Notes: a model not told the origin generated them from the sequence alone. A stretch of 64,000 nt of DNA from Beta vulgaris subsp. vulgaris (GCF_026745355.1 NC_079205.1:59386593-59450592), one strand, 5' to 3'. Counted from the stretch's first letter, positions 11,383 through 22,668 are shown. Numbers and translations: made by a program.

Positions 11383-11836
11383 CTAGAATTTTTTGCACGC
11401 GATGCGTGCTTGCTTTTTTTTTTGGAAACAGAAACTCGAGTTTCTTCGGCATAGGAGTCAAAATTTGAACATTAGACATACGAAGTCTTTCACCATTCTT
11501 TTTATTTTTTTTACTTTTCAAAGTTAAATTCAATGAACAAAATAGAAATTTTATTGAATTTATTTATGATTTCTAATATTATAATTTTTTAGTTGATTTT
11601 TGAATTAAGTACACTACTTCATAAATTGTAAAAAAAGTGGACACTTTGATTTCAAGTCAATTTTTTTATAATTATAGGTAGTAGTTTGTGAGTGATTGTT
11701 AATTATATTTTTGGCATTTTTGTTTGAAGTTCCATTTGATTTGTAAGTGAATTTGTAATTTAGAATGGGAAAGAGGTAACATAGTCTCTTCATTTGGGGA
11801 CATCATAGTTCCCCGCCTTCTCTTGCATAATAGAAA
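11383..11836 (-). mobile_element. Non-autonomous Helitron, minus strand, 5' end decayed
   Basis: The 3' end on the minus strand is well kept: the perfect hairpin GCACGCATCGCGTGC (complement of 11395-11409), a short spacer and CTAG at 11383. The 5' end near 11836 (CATAATAGAAAC on the plus strand) is a worn version of the family start TCTCTATTATATAA. The interior shares several hundred bases with the element at 14147. Confidence 0.75.
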
Positions 11837-12405
11837 CAAGTTGTACTTTCATTCTTGAATAATATGTTACATAAACCTTTTTACCTTGATAATTAATAAC
11901 TATTATATAATAGAAAAAGATAGGTCCAAATTTATGTAAAAATTTTATTACATATAGGAAATACTATAAAAAAGTAAATAATTTTTTTTCCTTGTCTAAC
12001 TTCTAAATTATAATTTCACGACAAATACACCTCTATTTTTTATCGTGGTCCATCATTAATTGTGAATGGTTCTTGATAATAGTGATTTGTTAGTAAATTT
12101 TGTAAATGTTTTTGTATGTATCGACGTTCTAGGTTATTAGTTTTAGTTTGTATGTTAATTTTAAGTTTTAATAAAGTTTCCTGATTATTTGAGTGATTTG
12201 CGTGATTTTTTATAACGTGATTTTCTCAATTGTATGAGTGAATTGTAAAGTTTATTCTTTAAAGTGATTTGTGAGTGAGTGTTGTAAATTAATTTTTGGT
12301 AGTTTTGATTTTGACAATCCTTTTGTAATTTAGAAAAAAAATGGGGGCAAAATAGATATTTCAAAAGAGGACACCATTGCTCCCCTTTCCTTTATATAAT
12401 AGAGA
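11837..12405 (-). mobile_element. Second Helitron-like segment with intact 5' end
   Basis: An intact family 5' terminus (TTATATAATAGAGA on the plus strand, ending 12405) and interior blocks such as GTGATTTGTGAGTGAGTG and TTCAAAAGAGGACACCATTG recur here. No separate CTAG/hairpin 3' end was seen. It is either a 3'-truncated copy or a partial duplication joined to the element at 11383. Confidence 0.5.
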
Positions 12406-12766
12406 TTTAGGCCCATTTCTTGATTCCATGGAAGGTTTACTAATTACTACGTGTCTATATCTATACACAAGTAGCAGCTGTAGCCTGTAGGGTTTAGCTT
12501 TAGGCCCAAAAACACTCGCTTCCCCACTGCCTGTAGAATCCAGGTGATCTTTGAATTATCATCTCTTTTCTTGAGGCCTTTTTTTTGTTTTGACTTGAGA
12601 GGAACTGAACTTCATTATGATTGTAACATGTTTAATTACACATTAAGTTCAATTATACAGTAGTAATTTATGGTTATAACTTTTAGAAAGAAGGAAAGAG
12701 TTGTTAGATCATTTGAGTCTTTCTTAGGAAAAAATTATTGTTAAACTTAATTATAAATATATAATA
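12406..12766. other. Intergenic, no gene seen
   Basis: Unremarkable AT-rich sequence between a Helitron segment and a Stowaway MITE. No frame or repeat was recognised. Confidence 0.45.
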
Positions 12767-13081
12767 CTTCCTCCGTTTCAAAATGATTGCCACATTGTCT
12801 ATTTTTGGGTGTTTCAAAATAGATGCAATAATGTTTTTTTTTTCCTTATTTAGTAACTTTTGCCTTATACTTTTACCATTTTACCCTTACTAACTTGTTT
12901 TAAGTACAATAATCTACTTCACTTTATATGTAGTCCCCAATACTTTTTTATTTTCCCTCCTTTCACATGGGGACCACTACAATTAATCTAGCTCACTTTA
13001 TACTACTTAAACATGCTTAGGAAATTTTGCTTAGGAGTCCATTTTAATAACAATGTAGCATATATTTTGAAACGGAGGAAG
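12767..13081. mobile_element. Stowaway MITE, 315 bp
   Basis: Flanked by TA dinucleotides (12765-12766 and 13082-13083). The terminal inverted repeats are CTTCCTCCGTTTCAAAAT and the complement of TATTTTGAAACGGAGGAAG, close to the Stowaway (Tc1/mariner) consensus CTCCCTCCGT. It is non-coding. Confidence 0.9.
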
Positions 13082-13602
13082 TATAAAGTCAATTTACTAT
13101 TCAATTGTTTTGGATCCAACTGTCCTCAATACAATCTATTTCGAAAATCGAATTCTTCAGAAAAAATTAATTCAAACATAGTTCGAATCAATCCAAATTA
13201 CAAATTTGATTTGGATTAAATTGGATCATAGCACACAAGATGCGCTAATCGGATTTTTGTGTAGATTCGACTTCAAAGTAATAGCATAATTAGTTAATTA
13301 GTAATTAGTATGCTTATTCTTATAACATCATTTATTAAGTCAAATTCCAATTCTATTTAGACCGATTAGATTTAACAATGGTTTTAAACTTATAGCAAGT
13401 GAGAGTTCAAGTTTAAACTCGTAAAAATTAGGTTAAATTAAGTTGTGTTATGAGTATTAGAGTTCGGATTCAGTTCGACTCATTTTAGCCCAGCTCAGCT
13501 TACTTTAGCCCAACTCAACTCGTTCTAGCTCAACTTGCTTGGTTAGTGTATAAGTGTATAGAGCCCTATCGCTAAGTCCTTAACCTATAAGATATACTTT
13601 AT
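13082..13602. other. Intergenic, no gene seen
   Basis: AT-rich sequence with a run of CAGCTCAGCTTAC/AGCCCAACTCAAC-like short repeats near 13485-13545. No coding potential was recognised. Confidence 0.45.
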
Positions 13603-13839
13603 GGCCTTGTTTGGTTGACAAAACAAATCATGGGAAGTGCAAATTTCTAGGAAGTTCTACTTCCTCCAAAATGGAGAAATTTACTTACCTAGGTCCTCCT
13701 AGGTAAGTAGAATTTCTCATGGGAAGTTCTACTTCCCATTATCAACCAAATACAATTGTACACTTCCTAGATATTTCAAATACATGAAAAAAATAACTTC
13801 CTAAAAAGTATGACTTCCTATATACAACCAAACAAACCC
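13603..13839. mobile_element. MITE related to the 8105 element, 237 bp
   Basis: The inverted ends are GGCCTTGTTTGGTTG and GGGTTTGTTTGGTTG (right end read inward), with TAT on both sides as a likely 3-bp target duplication. The core palindrome CTTACCTAGG...CCTAGGTAAG is shared with the 8105 element, as are flanking TGGGAAGT blocks in inverted arrangement. Confidence 0.75.
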
Positions 13840-14146
13840 TATGTTAAAATTTTTAACCACCGAGTCATTAACGCACTTGTTATTTTGTCTCTGAATAGCT
13901 CAACCAAAGAGCAGGCTTAAACTGTAGTGTACACCGACTTGTGGAAATTGGATGATAAAGACGAGGCTCTAGTCTCTAGATATCACACATCTCCAGATGA
14001 AATACATTATACAAATCCTTTTGTCTACGCAAAACACCGAAAGGCACCAAGCCGGCAACCCCCCTATTACCCAATCCCTTCCTTCTCCTGCCACATAATT
14101 CATTTGAAACAAATAACACAATGTTGAAACATTGGATATATAGCTA
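13840..14146. other. Intergenic, no gene seen
   Basis: Contains a 66-codon open frame at 13927-14127 without a convincing start or similarity. Nothing else was recognised. Confidence 0.4.
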
Positions 14147-14589
14147 CTAGTTTTTTTTCACGTGATCCGTGCTTGAATTTTTTCGAAACAGAAACTCGAT
14201 TCTCTTCAGCATAAGAGTCAAAATTTAAATATTAGACATACGAAGTATAATTATTTTTAGTTGCAAATTTTGATTGGTTTAGTTTCTGTCACTTAAGTCT
14301 CTCACCATTCTTTTTTTTTTTTTTATTTTTACTTTTCAAAGTTAAATTCTATGAATAAAATAGAAATTTTATTGAATTTATTTATGATTTCTAATATTAT
14401 AATTTTTTAGTTGATTTTTGAATTAAGTACAATACTTCATAAATTGTAAAGAAAGTAAATACTTTGATTTCAAGTCAATTTTTTCATAGGTTATAGTTTG
14501 TAAGTGAATTTGTAATTTAGAAAGGAAAAGGGGGTATAGGCATTTCAAAAGAGGACGCCATTGATCCCCCTTCCCTTATATTATAGAGA
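14147..14589 (-). mobile_element. Non-autonomous Helitron, 443 bp, minus strand
   Basis: The minus-strand 5' end is TCTCTATAATATAAGGG (14589 downward) and the 3' end is CTAG at 14147, preceded by a worn hairpin (complement of CACGTGATCCGTGC). The interior is nearly the same as 11413-11820, including TTCAAGTCAATTTTTT and ATTTTATTGAATTTATTT blocks. Confidence 0.8.
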
Positions 14590-14612
14590 TTAGCTAATCA
14601 TATATAAATATA

Positions 14613-14756
14613 CACTCTCGTTTCAAAAATATAATTCTTATTTTTATTTCAAATATTTCAAAATATATTTTCGTTTGTATATTTAGTTTTTCATTTTTTT
14701 TTCATAATTTTTTTAGAAAAAATAAAATCGTGAACTATATTTTGGGACAAAGGAAG
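14613..14756. mobile_element. Degenerate Stowaway-like MITE, 144 bp
   Basis: Flanked by TA. The left end CACTCTCGTTTCAAAAATAT and the complement of the right end TATTTTGGGACAAAGGAAG form a worn Stowaway inverted repeat. Confidence 0.6.
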
Positions 14757-14786
14757 TAATAGTATCAATTAATAAGTAACTATATA

Positions 14787-15020
14787 ACCCCTATATTTCA
14801 AAATATATAAGATATTTACGTTGTACGATAATTTATTTTGATCACAAATATCTCTCATAATATGATAAATATAAATTATACCGCTGGATTCGTCTTAAAA
14901 ATACTGAAGTACAATAACATAAGTTTTTTAAAAAAAACTGTTAACATAAATTGAGAGTAATTAACGTTCAAAATTCAACCTCAAATATTGTGTGTGTCTT
15001 ATATTTTGAAATGGATAGAG
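14787..15020. mobile_element. Degenerate Stowaway-like MITE, about 234 bp
   Basis: ACCCCTATATTTCAAAATAT on the left pairs with ATATTTTGAAATGGATAGAG on the right, next to TA dinucleotides. The central part is AT-rich and non-coding. Confidence 0.6.
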
Positions 15021-15767
15021 TAGCTACCAAGTGCCAACTCATTAGCTGTGTATAGTAAATTCCTACTTGTTAGATAGATAAGGTGTTGAACATTATACGG
15101 ACAATCAGGCAACGAAGAATTAAAGAACAATTGATACAAGAATTAATTAAAGTGATTCACTAACAAAGTATTATCTACATCAACAACAGACGAGAAACAT
15201 TTTATAATCTTTAGAGAAGAGAATATATATTACAAAATATAGAAACATAAGTTAATTAAAAAATTTATATAATATCCCTTTAATCAACCTAAACAAACAA
15301 ATCTAAACTCGAAACAAAATCAATATACAAAACAACATATACCCCATGCTTGGTTAATTATAGGACCAGACAATTCAAGGCATATAACAACACTAAACAC
15401 CATATACCTTTACTTACGAATTACCCATTTTTATTTACTATACCTGCCTTTGCTCAATAGTCCTTATGTGAACTTATTCAGATCTCAAGTCATCAAAATA
15501 TCCTACATTACTACTCCTCCCACGTACCCCCCTTAGACCCCCTAATACAGAGTTACATACTAGTGTAGCACGTTCATATGCATCAGTGCATGGTATGTCC
15601 AAGATCAAAGGTGTGTTTGCTTCGTTTAAATTCTTCACAATTGAATTATTAAAATTCATTTTATGAGGTGTTAAAAACGAATCTATACTTAATTGAATGA
15701 GACTAAATTTTTTAGGGCTTATCTAAGCTAATATTTGAAACTTATTTATTTAAAGAGTAATGAGATA
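15021..15767. other. Intergenic, no gene seen
   Basis: AT-rich sequence. A 61-codon minus frame at 15474-15659 shows no recognisable similarity. Confidence 0.45.
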
Positions 15768-16033
15768 CTCTCTCCGTCCCATAATATAGTACTTCATTTT
15801 TAGTGGGTTAAATTTTAAAATTTTTGACCGAATATTCTCATTTGTATATTATAAAAAAACGTATTCATGCGGGATCTTGTTAGATTCATCTCAATGTGCA
15901 GTTTCACAATATCAACTTTTTATATTTTTTATTAATACGGAATTGAAGATACTAAAGGTTAATTAAAGTTGCATCTTGGAGATCGTGTAAAAAAGAAACA
16001 AGCATTATAGTATGGGACGGAGGTCAGAGGGAG
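15768..16033. mobile_element. Stowaway MITE, 266 bp
   Basis: TA target duplications at 15766-15767 and 16034-16035. The ends CTCTCTCCGTCCCATAATAT and ATAGTATGGGACGGAGG...GAGGGAG are inverted copies of the Stowaway consensus, with a 3-base insertion near the right tip. Confidence 0.9.
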
Positions 16034-17471
16034 TATTATTTATGAAGGAGAGGTGGTAGCTCATTGGAGAACCATCCCGGATTTCAGGGCATTACCCGAT
16101 GTTCGAATTCTTATCCCAACGATATATTGGAGCATTACTTATGGGTTGTTTAAGGGGGTTACTAAACGCAACCTCACTTTACTAAACGCAACCCTTCAAA
16201 TTCTTATTTTCACACTCCTTTTTTTTTTAAAAAAAGCTTATCTCTAAAAATAATCTTGTCTCCCTCCTCTCAAATCTATAAAAACGTACCATTGCAAGAG
16301 ATTAAATGATTAAAATTGAATTTGTTCTTCAATTTATGAATTTTGACCCACATGAATTTGAATTGGATGTAAATTTTTTGGTTTTAATATTTATTGTAGG
16401 ATATACCATTTCTTGCGATATGAATGAAACCAAATGCACTAGTTCGTGCAATATACAAGAAGTAGAGTATACTGTTTCATGTAAATTGAACAAAACAAAA
16501 TAATCTATTTCATGCAATTTGTAGGAAACACTAGTCAAAATTTCATAATTATTGCACAAAATAATGAACCCACGTCTCCCAAAACTAGTAGGGTAAGCCA
16601 GTCTCTGAGACTCGGTTTTTGCAACAAAGCCAATTCATAAGGAAGCCATTAATTTGTAATATAACATATGCAGGAACCTCACCTTGCAATAGAACAAATG
16701 AAGTGCATCGAACATAAAAGGAAGCTAGTGGTTCGTAATTGCTTGCCATTGTTCCAAATTTTCATTTTTTTTAAGAAGGAAAATGTTACCAACATTTTAG
16801 AAATTAACAAGGAAAATAAATAAAATGCATAATAAAGATTTCCACGAGAGAGGAAGATGAAGAGGAAGAAAGGAGAGTGAAAGAGAAAGAAAGGAGATTA
16901 TGACGGAAGGGGTATTCTGGGTATGTAGGGAGGTCGTATCTAGTGAAGTAAGATTGTATTTAGCAATCATATTGTTTAATCTTGTACCACACGTCCACAC
17001 CTGTGAACTTGGTATGCTCCGTAGGTTAGTAGCTTACCCAGAATTAGTTATAAGGACACTTTTTTTTTTTTTAATCTATTTGCTTCTCTAAAGCACTTCA
17101 GATAAGGAAGAAAATTATAACCATACATGTTTATTCCGAGCATCAATAATGAAAGTGTACAACAAACCAAGGACACACAAAATCTTACCAACAATAACAA
17201 AAAATCAAAAAACAGATCTTCGTAAATGATAAACCATCCAAAATGAATCCAAAACTTCGCCGCCACATTAACACGCCTTCTCTTTACTTTTCCAACAAAT
17301 AATAAACATTGCCTTTAATCAAGTTACACAACGTTCTTCCCCCTTTCATGGTCAAACAATCTTCCTAGACTTTTTGAAGGTTCTCAAATAAACCCTAATT
17401 AAACTACTCGTATTAAGTACTAGTATCTCTTCTCCTCCGTCCACCACTCAAACCCATCTTATCATCTTTTC
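16034..17471. other. Intergenic upstream of the isomerase gene
   Basis: No gene seen. It holds the degenerate minisatellite at 16395-16545. The 200 bp before 17472 are C/T-rich, as is common in plant core promoters. Confidence 0.45.
16395..16545. repeat. Degenerate minisatellite, about 43-45 bp period
   Basis: Three to four diverged units carry a TTTCATGNAATNT-like core followed by a GAANNAAAATA-like stretch. The minus-strand frame across it therefore repeats a pattern like LHExVYxxSxxL. It is probably a decayed tandem array, not a gene. Confidence 0.45.
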
Positions 17472-17479
17472 TCTATAAA
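17472..17479 (+). promoter_or_regulatory. Probable TATA box of isomerase gene
   Basis: CTATAAAT in a pyrimidine-rich setting (TTTTCTCTATAAATTTCCC) lies about 255 bp before the isomerase ATG. A start site near 17505 would place the duplicated segment below inside the 5' UTR. Confidence 0.55.
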
Positions 17480-17523
17480 TTTCCCAAACAATCCCTTATC
17501 TTTCTTGCACATTTCACTTTCTT

Positions 17524-17713
17524 CTCCTCCATTCTTTTCTGGGTATCTCCCAAAATCCCCCCCTTTTTTTTTATTGAATTCATACTTGCTATAATTTTAT
17601 AACCTATAAGTTTGATTTTTCTCCTCCATTCTTTTCTGGGTATCTCCAAAAATCCTTCCTTTTTTATTACATTCATATTTGCTATAATTTCATAACCTAA
17701 AGTTTTAATTTTT
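17524..17713 (+). repeat. Tandem duplication in the isomerase leader
   Basis: Two copies of about 97 bp (17524-17620 and 17621-17713) both begin CTCCTCCATTCTTTTCTGGG. They diverge by a few substitutions and indels in T/C runs. They lie between the TATA box and the ATG, so they lengthen the 5' UTR. Confidence 0.9.
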
Positions 17714-17732
17714 CTATATAACCCCACAAAGA

Positions 17733-18539
17733 ATGGCAATTCCTTGCACACATTTTATATCCTCAGAGAAAGCAGCAATGGAAAATGGTTTTATGTTGGG
17801 TTCACCATCTTCTTCTTCTTCTGCTCGTGTTTTGACCCAAGATGAATTGAAGAAAATCGCAGGTTATAAAGCTGTTGAATATGTTGAATCTGGTATGGTA
17901 ATTGGTTTAGGAACTGGGTCTACTGCAAAACATGCAGTTGCAAGAATTGGTGAATTGTTACAACAAGGAAAACTTGAAAACATTGTTGGAATTCCTACTT
18001 CAAAGATGACCCATGAACAAGCAATTTCATGTGGTATTCCTTTATCAGATCTTGATACATACCCTGTTGTTGATCTTGCAATTGATGGAGCAGATGAGGT
18101 TGATCCATTTATGAATTTAGTTAAAGGAAGAGGTGGGTCATTATTAAGGGAAAAGATGATTGAAAGTGCTTGCAAGAAATTTATATGTATTGTTGATGAA
18201 ACTAAGTTGGTTAAGTATTTGGGTGGTAGTGGATTAGCTATGCCTGTTGAAGTTGTGCCATTTTGTTGGAAATTTTCAGCTCAAAGATTGAGGATTTTGT
18301 TTCAAGATTCTGGGTGTGTTGCAAAACTTAGAACTTACCCTGAAAATGGTCAGCCTTTTGTTACTGATAATGAAAATTATATCATTGATTTGTATTTTAA
18401 GAAAGATATTGGGGATCTTAATGTTGCAAGTGATGCAATTTTGAGGCTTCCTGGTATAGTGGAGCATGGTATGTTTCTTAACATGGCTACTACTGTTATT
18501 GTGGCTGGTGAGCTTGGGATTAGTATTAAGGATAAGTAG
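17733..18539 (+). CDS. Ribose-5-phosphate isomerase (RpiA type)
   Basis: Single intronless frame of 268 residues. RpiA interconverts ribose 5-phosphate and ribulose 5-phosphate in the pentose phosphate pathway and the Calvin cycle. The substrate loop GLGTGSTA is at 58-65. DGADEVDP at 118-125 supplies the catalytic aspartates (D118 and D121, matching D81/D84 of the E. coli enzyme). K131 in KGRGGS and E140 in LLREK match K94 and E103. A further conserved block, IVDETKL, lies downstream, and the C-terminus is intact. The first ATG (17733) adds only 15 residues before a second Met and does not look like a strong plastid transit peptide, so a cytosolic RPI1/RPI2-like form is likelier than the plastid one. 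Absence of introns is usual for this plant group. Confidence 0.96.
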   Translation: MAIPCTHFISSEKAAMENGFMLGSPSSSSSARVLTQDELKKIAGYKAVEYVESGMVIGLGTGSTAKHAVARIGELLQQGKLENIVGIPTSKMTHEQAISCGIPLSDLDTYPVVDLAIDGADEVDPFMNLVKGRGGSLLREKMIESACKKFICIVDETKLVKYLGGSGLAMPVEVVPFCWKFSAQRLRILFQDSGCVAKLRTYPENGQPFVTDNENYIIDLYFKKDIGDLNVASDAILRLPGIVEHGMFLNMATTVIVAGELGISIKDK

Positions 18540-19961
18540 GGTTTTTAAAAGTTATGTTTTAGGGATTTTTTTTCTGAATTAGGTGAAATTTTGATTGAGT
18601 AGACTGATTTGGGATTAGTCTTTCAATTCATGTATGGAAACTGTTTTGAGTTTCCTCTAGTATTATTGACTAATGATATCAAATTGTACCTCTTTTTGAT
18701 ATCAAATTGATGATCAATGGTTAGATGCTTCTATCAAGTCTTATAGAAGTACTACATTATTTTACTATTAGACATCATCTAATGCTGTATATCTTACATA
18801 ACAAGTGGATTGAAGAAGTTGCTGAAGTTGTGGCTCATTAATCTATTGCTTAAAGAGTTGCAGCACTTATGGGTTGAATTTGAATTGGTGTTGAGTTCCT
18901 GTCATGTTTTATGTGCACCTATTCCTCAGTTCCTCACCTTGCTCCTTTGCACTCCATCAATGGGGATTATTTATGTATAAGTGAATCTGACTAAAAATTT
19001 AGTTCAAATCCTTTGTTTTGCTTCCTAATATCATTTGTTGTCCATTTGCTAGTTGTTTGTTAGGTTTGGATTTACAGCTCACAGTAGACATTTTTAGCCT
19101 CATTTGCAATGTCAAGTTGCCTATTGGCTTTGGAATTACAAGCTTGACCTACTTTCATTTGGTGGCTGTTATTTGTTGTGCTTCCATTTACTCAACTTAG
19201 TTTCTTGTGGGGAAAAATTCATATACTGCTTAACTGTTTGCTGTCTTTTGGTAAATGCTCAGTGTTAGCCCCTTTATTTCCTAATAAACTGCAGCATGGT
19301 AATTGTGGCTGTGGAAAAAAAAATTGTGAATTAGCTCTTCTTGTGTACTTTGTTTCGCTCACGTATCTTCTCCGAAGTGACACTGCTGTGCGAATGTGCA
19401 TTTGATTCTGCCATGTGATTTGGTTCAACCATACTACGTTTCAATTATGCAGGTCCACCATGGTCATTCTCACTTTATGCCTAAATTAGATTCATAGATA
19501 ATATGCTGTATTTCTGTGGCTGGTGTGGATCTTTTTCACTATCTTTTTTGTGCTAAGACTCTGAAGTGCCCAAGAGATTTTCTAATTATTGGCTGGCTCT
19601 GCCATGTATTGTTTGGTTGAGTCTGTTAGTCCTTTGCTTATGCATATGCAAATTTTTCTAATTTATGGTCGCTATCACTTTTTCCTTTGGCGATTTTGGT
19701 TTGTGTTGTGGCAAATTGGCAATATCTACTGTCCATAATAATTGCTTCTTGCTAGCTTGATATCCGAGTTCTTCATATATGAGCAAATGTATCACCATGG
19801 TTGTATTGAAGGAAGCTTGAGCAGGACTAGCAAGTCCTCTGTCAACAAATTTTCTTGATCTTCAATATACATTATTTTGCCGTATTAGAAAAGCTAAGCG
19901 TATTTGTAGTCATGATTCCTTTCTATTGACGAACAAAAATAGACAGTACTCCTTCCACTTG

Positions 19962-20192
19962 CTATAAGAGCTCTTGAGGTGTCACAGAAGCAATAGCCTC
20001 TGAACTTTGTGCCTGGTTACTGACCTCAGGCCGCTTCTTAAGACACTCAGCCACATTACTTAATACAAGCTTTATGAATGTGAAGAACTTTACTGTTCTA
20101 CTATGTCTTGTGGCTGCAACCTCTAGTGCTCTGAAATGTGAATTGTCGTTGCTTCTTCTTTTATCTCGCTTTCCCTTGACATCACTTGACAT
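19962..20192 (-). other. Coding-like minus-strand block, unidentified
   Basis: Open for 76 codons from an ATG at 20192 to a stop at 19962. A good splice acceptor (CACATTTCAG) occurs in it near 20147; the part after it reads ALEVAATRHSRTVKFF and on to SSEAIASVTPQELL. The composition looks like real protein, a possible last exon of a minus-strand gene whose earlier part could be the block at 21396-21791. I do not recognise the family, and it could equally be a pseudogene fragment. Confidence 0.3.
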
Positions 20193-21395
20193 GTTTTGTT
20201 TCTTATCAGTAATTGTGAAGTTTATTATTCTCTGCTTATTGGCTGACTGTTTCTGGAACTAAAGTGCATGCTTACAAATACGACTGGTGCTTTGCATCTG
20301 ATTCACATGTGGCTCTCTATCTTTGCCTGAGTGCTGAAGAAGTGACGAGGTCAACTGAAGGCTTCCCCTTTGAATTGGTTTAATTATAACTTCAGAATAG
20401 GAGAACAAGGTATCGACCTCTATACTTTATCCACCACGAAGTTATATCTCACTGTTATTTATGTTACCGTTTATCTTTGCGATCTTGGAATTGGGATCCT
20501 TATCTTGTTGATGTGGTCTTAAGGTTTCATGATCATGCTTATGTGAATATTTTAGGTTTTATGATCGTGCTTATGTGAAAACTTTCAGAGTCATGTACTA
20601 AGACTACTAACTATTTCTTAGATGAATGTTCTGTATTTTTCTCACTTCAGTTTCTGCCATATATGATATTCCTGATCTTGTGTTGCTTTTGATGATGAAT
20701 TTTTGCTTTGACCAACTTGTTCTAGTTTTTCTTTGCTTGTTTAGCTGCATCGACATTTCCTTGCTAATCTTGAAGTTTTGATGATTCATCTTTCTAATGT
20801 GTCTATCTCAAGATGTTGTCTTAGTGAGATGTGAAGATTGCTTAGCTCCTAGGTCACCTGTATTTGGTACAAAAGTAGTCATGCATTGAAATGGAAGCAG
20901 TTCAAGACACTTATACGTGATAACTGATATCCCTCTGGAAACCTCATTGTATACATCTTTCTGCAGTTTGACATACAATATAGTTTTCCATTGATAAGCA
21001 AAGCATGCACTCATGGATATGCCAACACGAATTATAAATCTTGTGCCTTGTAGGATTCTTGAGGTAGAAGATTTCATTCTTGCACAGTAATAACTAATAA
21101 TTGTATTCGCACGTATAAGTGTTTGCCTTTGACTTGGCAGCCCCTCCCTCTTCCTTGAACCAGAGGTTGTTTCAGTGATATGTATTACATGTATGTGAAT
21201 CCGCAGCTTGTTTAGCATTTCAAATCCAGTTAATGGCTATGGCTATGGCTATTAACTGAGTTCCTCTGCTCCTTTAATGGATATCATTATGCTTACGATT
21301 CCTTCACGGAAGTTCTTAGAGGTCCCGAATTTCATTCCATAGGCTGCTGCCAGTGGTGAGGCATGATTGTTTTCAGCTGTTTTAAGTGTGATCAA

Positions 21396-21791
21396 TTAAG
21401 TGGATGTGCCTTCATGTCCACTTCGACTCTGGGATGATATATTTCTGTTAACAAGGATGTAAAATAAACTGAAGCTGGAAAAGGAGTACATGAAAGAAGC
21501 AATCGGGATTGTGGATCTGAATTCTTTTTGTTGCCTACATTCTGCCTGGACCTCTGGAATTAGAGATTTATAGAAATAGTCATATGCTTTTACTAGACGA
21601 GCGCGCTCCTTTTCAGGATCCCCGGAGGCGCTATTACTGACGAAGCAGTCCATCCTCTCCCTTACGGTCGAGCATAATGAAGAAACTCTCCCTATATAAA
21701 GAGTATCCGCGTAAGACCTGGATGACACTGAAGGAACGTTATAAGCACACAATGTACCTCTTGTGATGAGAGCACCTTGAAGGCACCACAT
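21396..21791 (-). other. Coding-like minus-strand block, unidentified
   Basis: Starts with ATG at 21791 (MWCLQGALITRGTLC) and stays open for about 131 codons. A charged segment (GDPEKERARLVKAYDYFYK, then SLIPEVQAECRQQKEF) has codon use like an expressed gene. After about residue 100 the frame turns Phe/Ser-rich, which suggests it runs into an intron. The function is unknown. Pairing with the 19962-20192 block is inference from strand and order only. Confidence 0.3.
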
Positions 21792-22120
21792 AGACAATTC
21801 GTCTCTGAGCCTCAGCCGTTAGGTCGCTTTTCGTGCCTTATTGTTTGGTCCTTTTAGACACCTGCTGAGCAGCGGAGATCCAATTATTAGTAGAGCTGGG
21901 AGGATTTACTATGGTATAGGAGTCGAGGACTTGTCTATGGGACTGTCCATTATTGGATTTTGAAGGCGCTCATGAAAGTACCAACTGAAGACGTGTTTTT
22001 TCAAATATGTTCTACTGACCAATTGTGTTATGTAGGAACTTAAATAGTGGGGGGATAATTTAAGGCTCGGATTATTACTAACTGTAAAGGTTAGATTTTG
22101 GAAATTGGTGATTATATAGC

Positions 22121-22668
22121 TAGGGTGAAAGTTCGGTGTATGGTTTGGATTAGGGTCTAATTCAATCCGATCCGAACAAAATTTGGATTTCAGTTTTTCA
22201 ATTCGAATCTAAATCAATTAGAGTTTGAATTTGATCCAATCCAATTCGAATTTTCATATTTTAGATTGGATCCGATTTGAAAATTCGATTTTTTAAAACT
22301 TTGGTTTTTCGATGAAATAAATTAAGCACAATAACAGCCTAGTAGTTTTAGGAATGAAGAATTAAGTGTGGTTAGGGTTTTAGGGGAAAGTTTGAAGTGT
22401 TACGTCTACTAGGCTATTGACTAGGCTCTTTTAGAAAAAAGAATTATTTAAACACTTAAGTCTAATTCAGATACATAATGCAATACATATTACTATTCGG
22501 TTATATTGGATTTTCGGATCTAATTATTCTCAATTCAATTCGATCCAAAAATCCTTTTCTTTTTTTCAAAAAATCTCAATTTGATTCAATTCGAACACAA
22601 TTTCAATCCCATTCAAATTATAGATTCAAATTGGATTTTGGATTTTATCCGAATAATTTTTACTCCTA
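22121..22668. mobile_element. hAT-like MITE, 548 bp
   Basis: The ends TAGGGTGAAA and TAGGAGTAAA (right end read inward) are hAT-like. The flanking octamers TATATAGC and TACAAAGC match at six of eight positions, as in an old target duplication. Subterminal AATCCGATCCGAA/TTCGGATN blocks are repeated in both orientations. The frame across the right half has no similarity. Confidence 0.6.

Larger units (their letters stand above)
18540..22120. other. Non-repetitive region downstream of the isomerase
   Basis: Less AT-rich than the repeat areas, with the T-rich texture of introns or long UTRs. I recognise no complete gene. Two minus-strand blocks (19962-20192 and 21396-21791) look coding and are listed separately. 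The first few hundred bases are presumably the isomerase 3' UTR. Confidence 0.45.

Noticed and set aside
13013..13219. 68-codon plus frame
   Set aside because: It spans the right end of a Stowaway MITE and has no similarity.
17473..17751. 92-codon minus frame
   Set aside because: Antisense to the duplicated isomerase leader; its internal repeat is just the 97-bp duplication.
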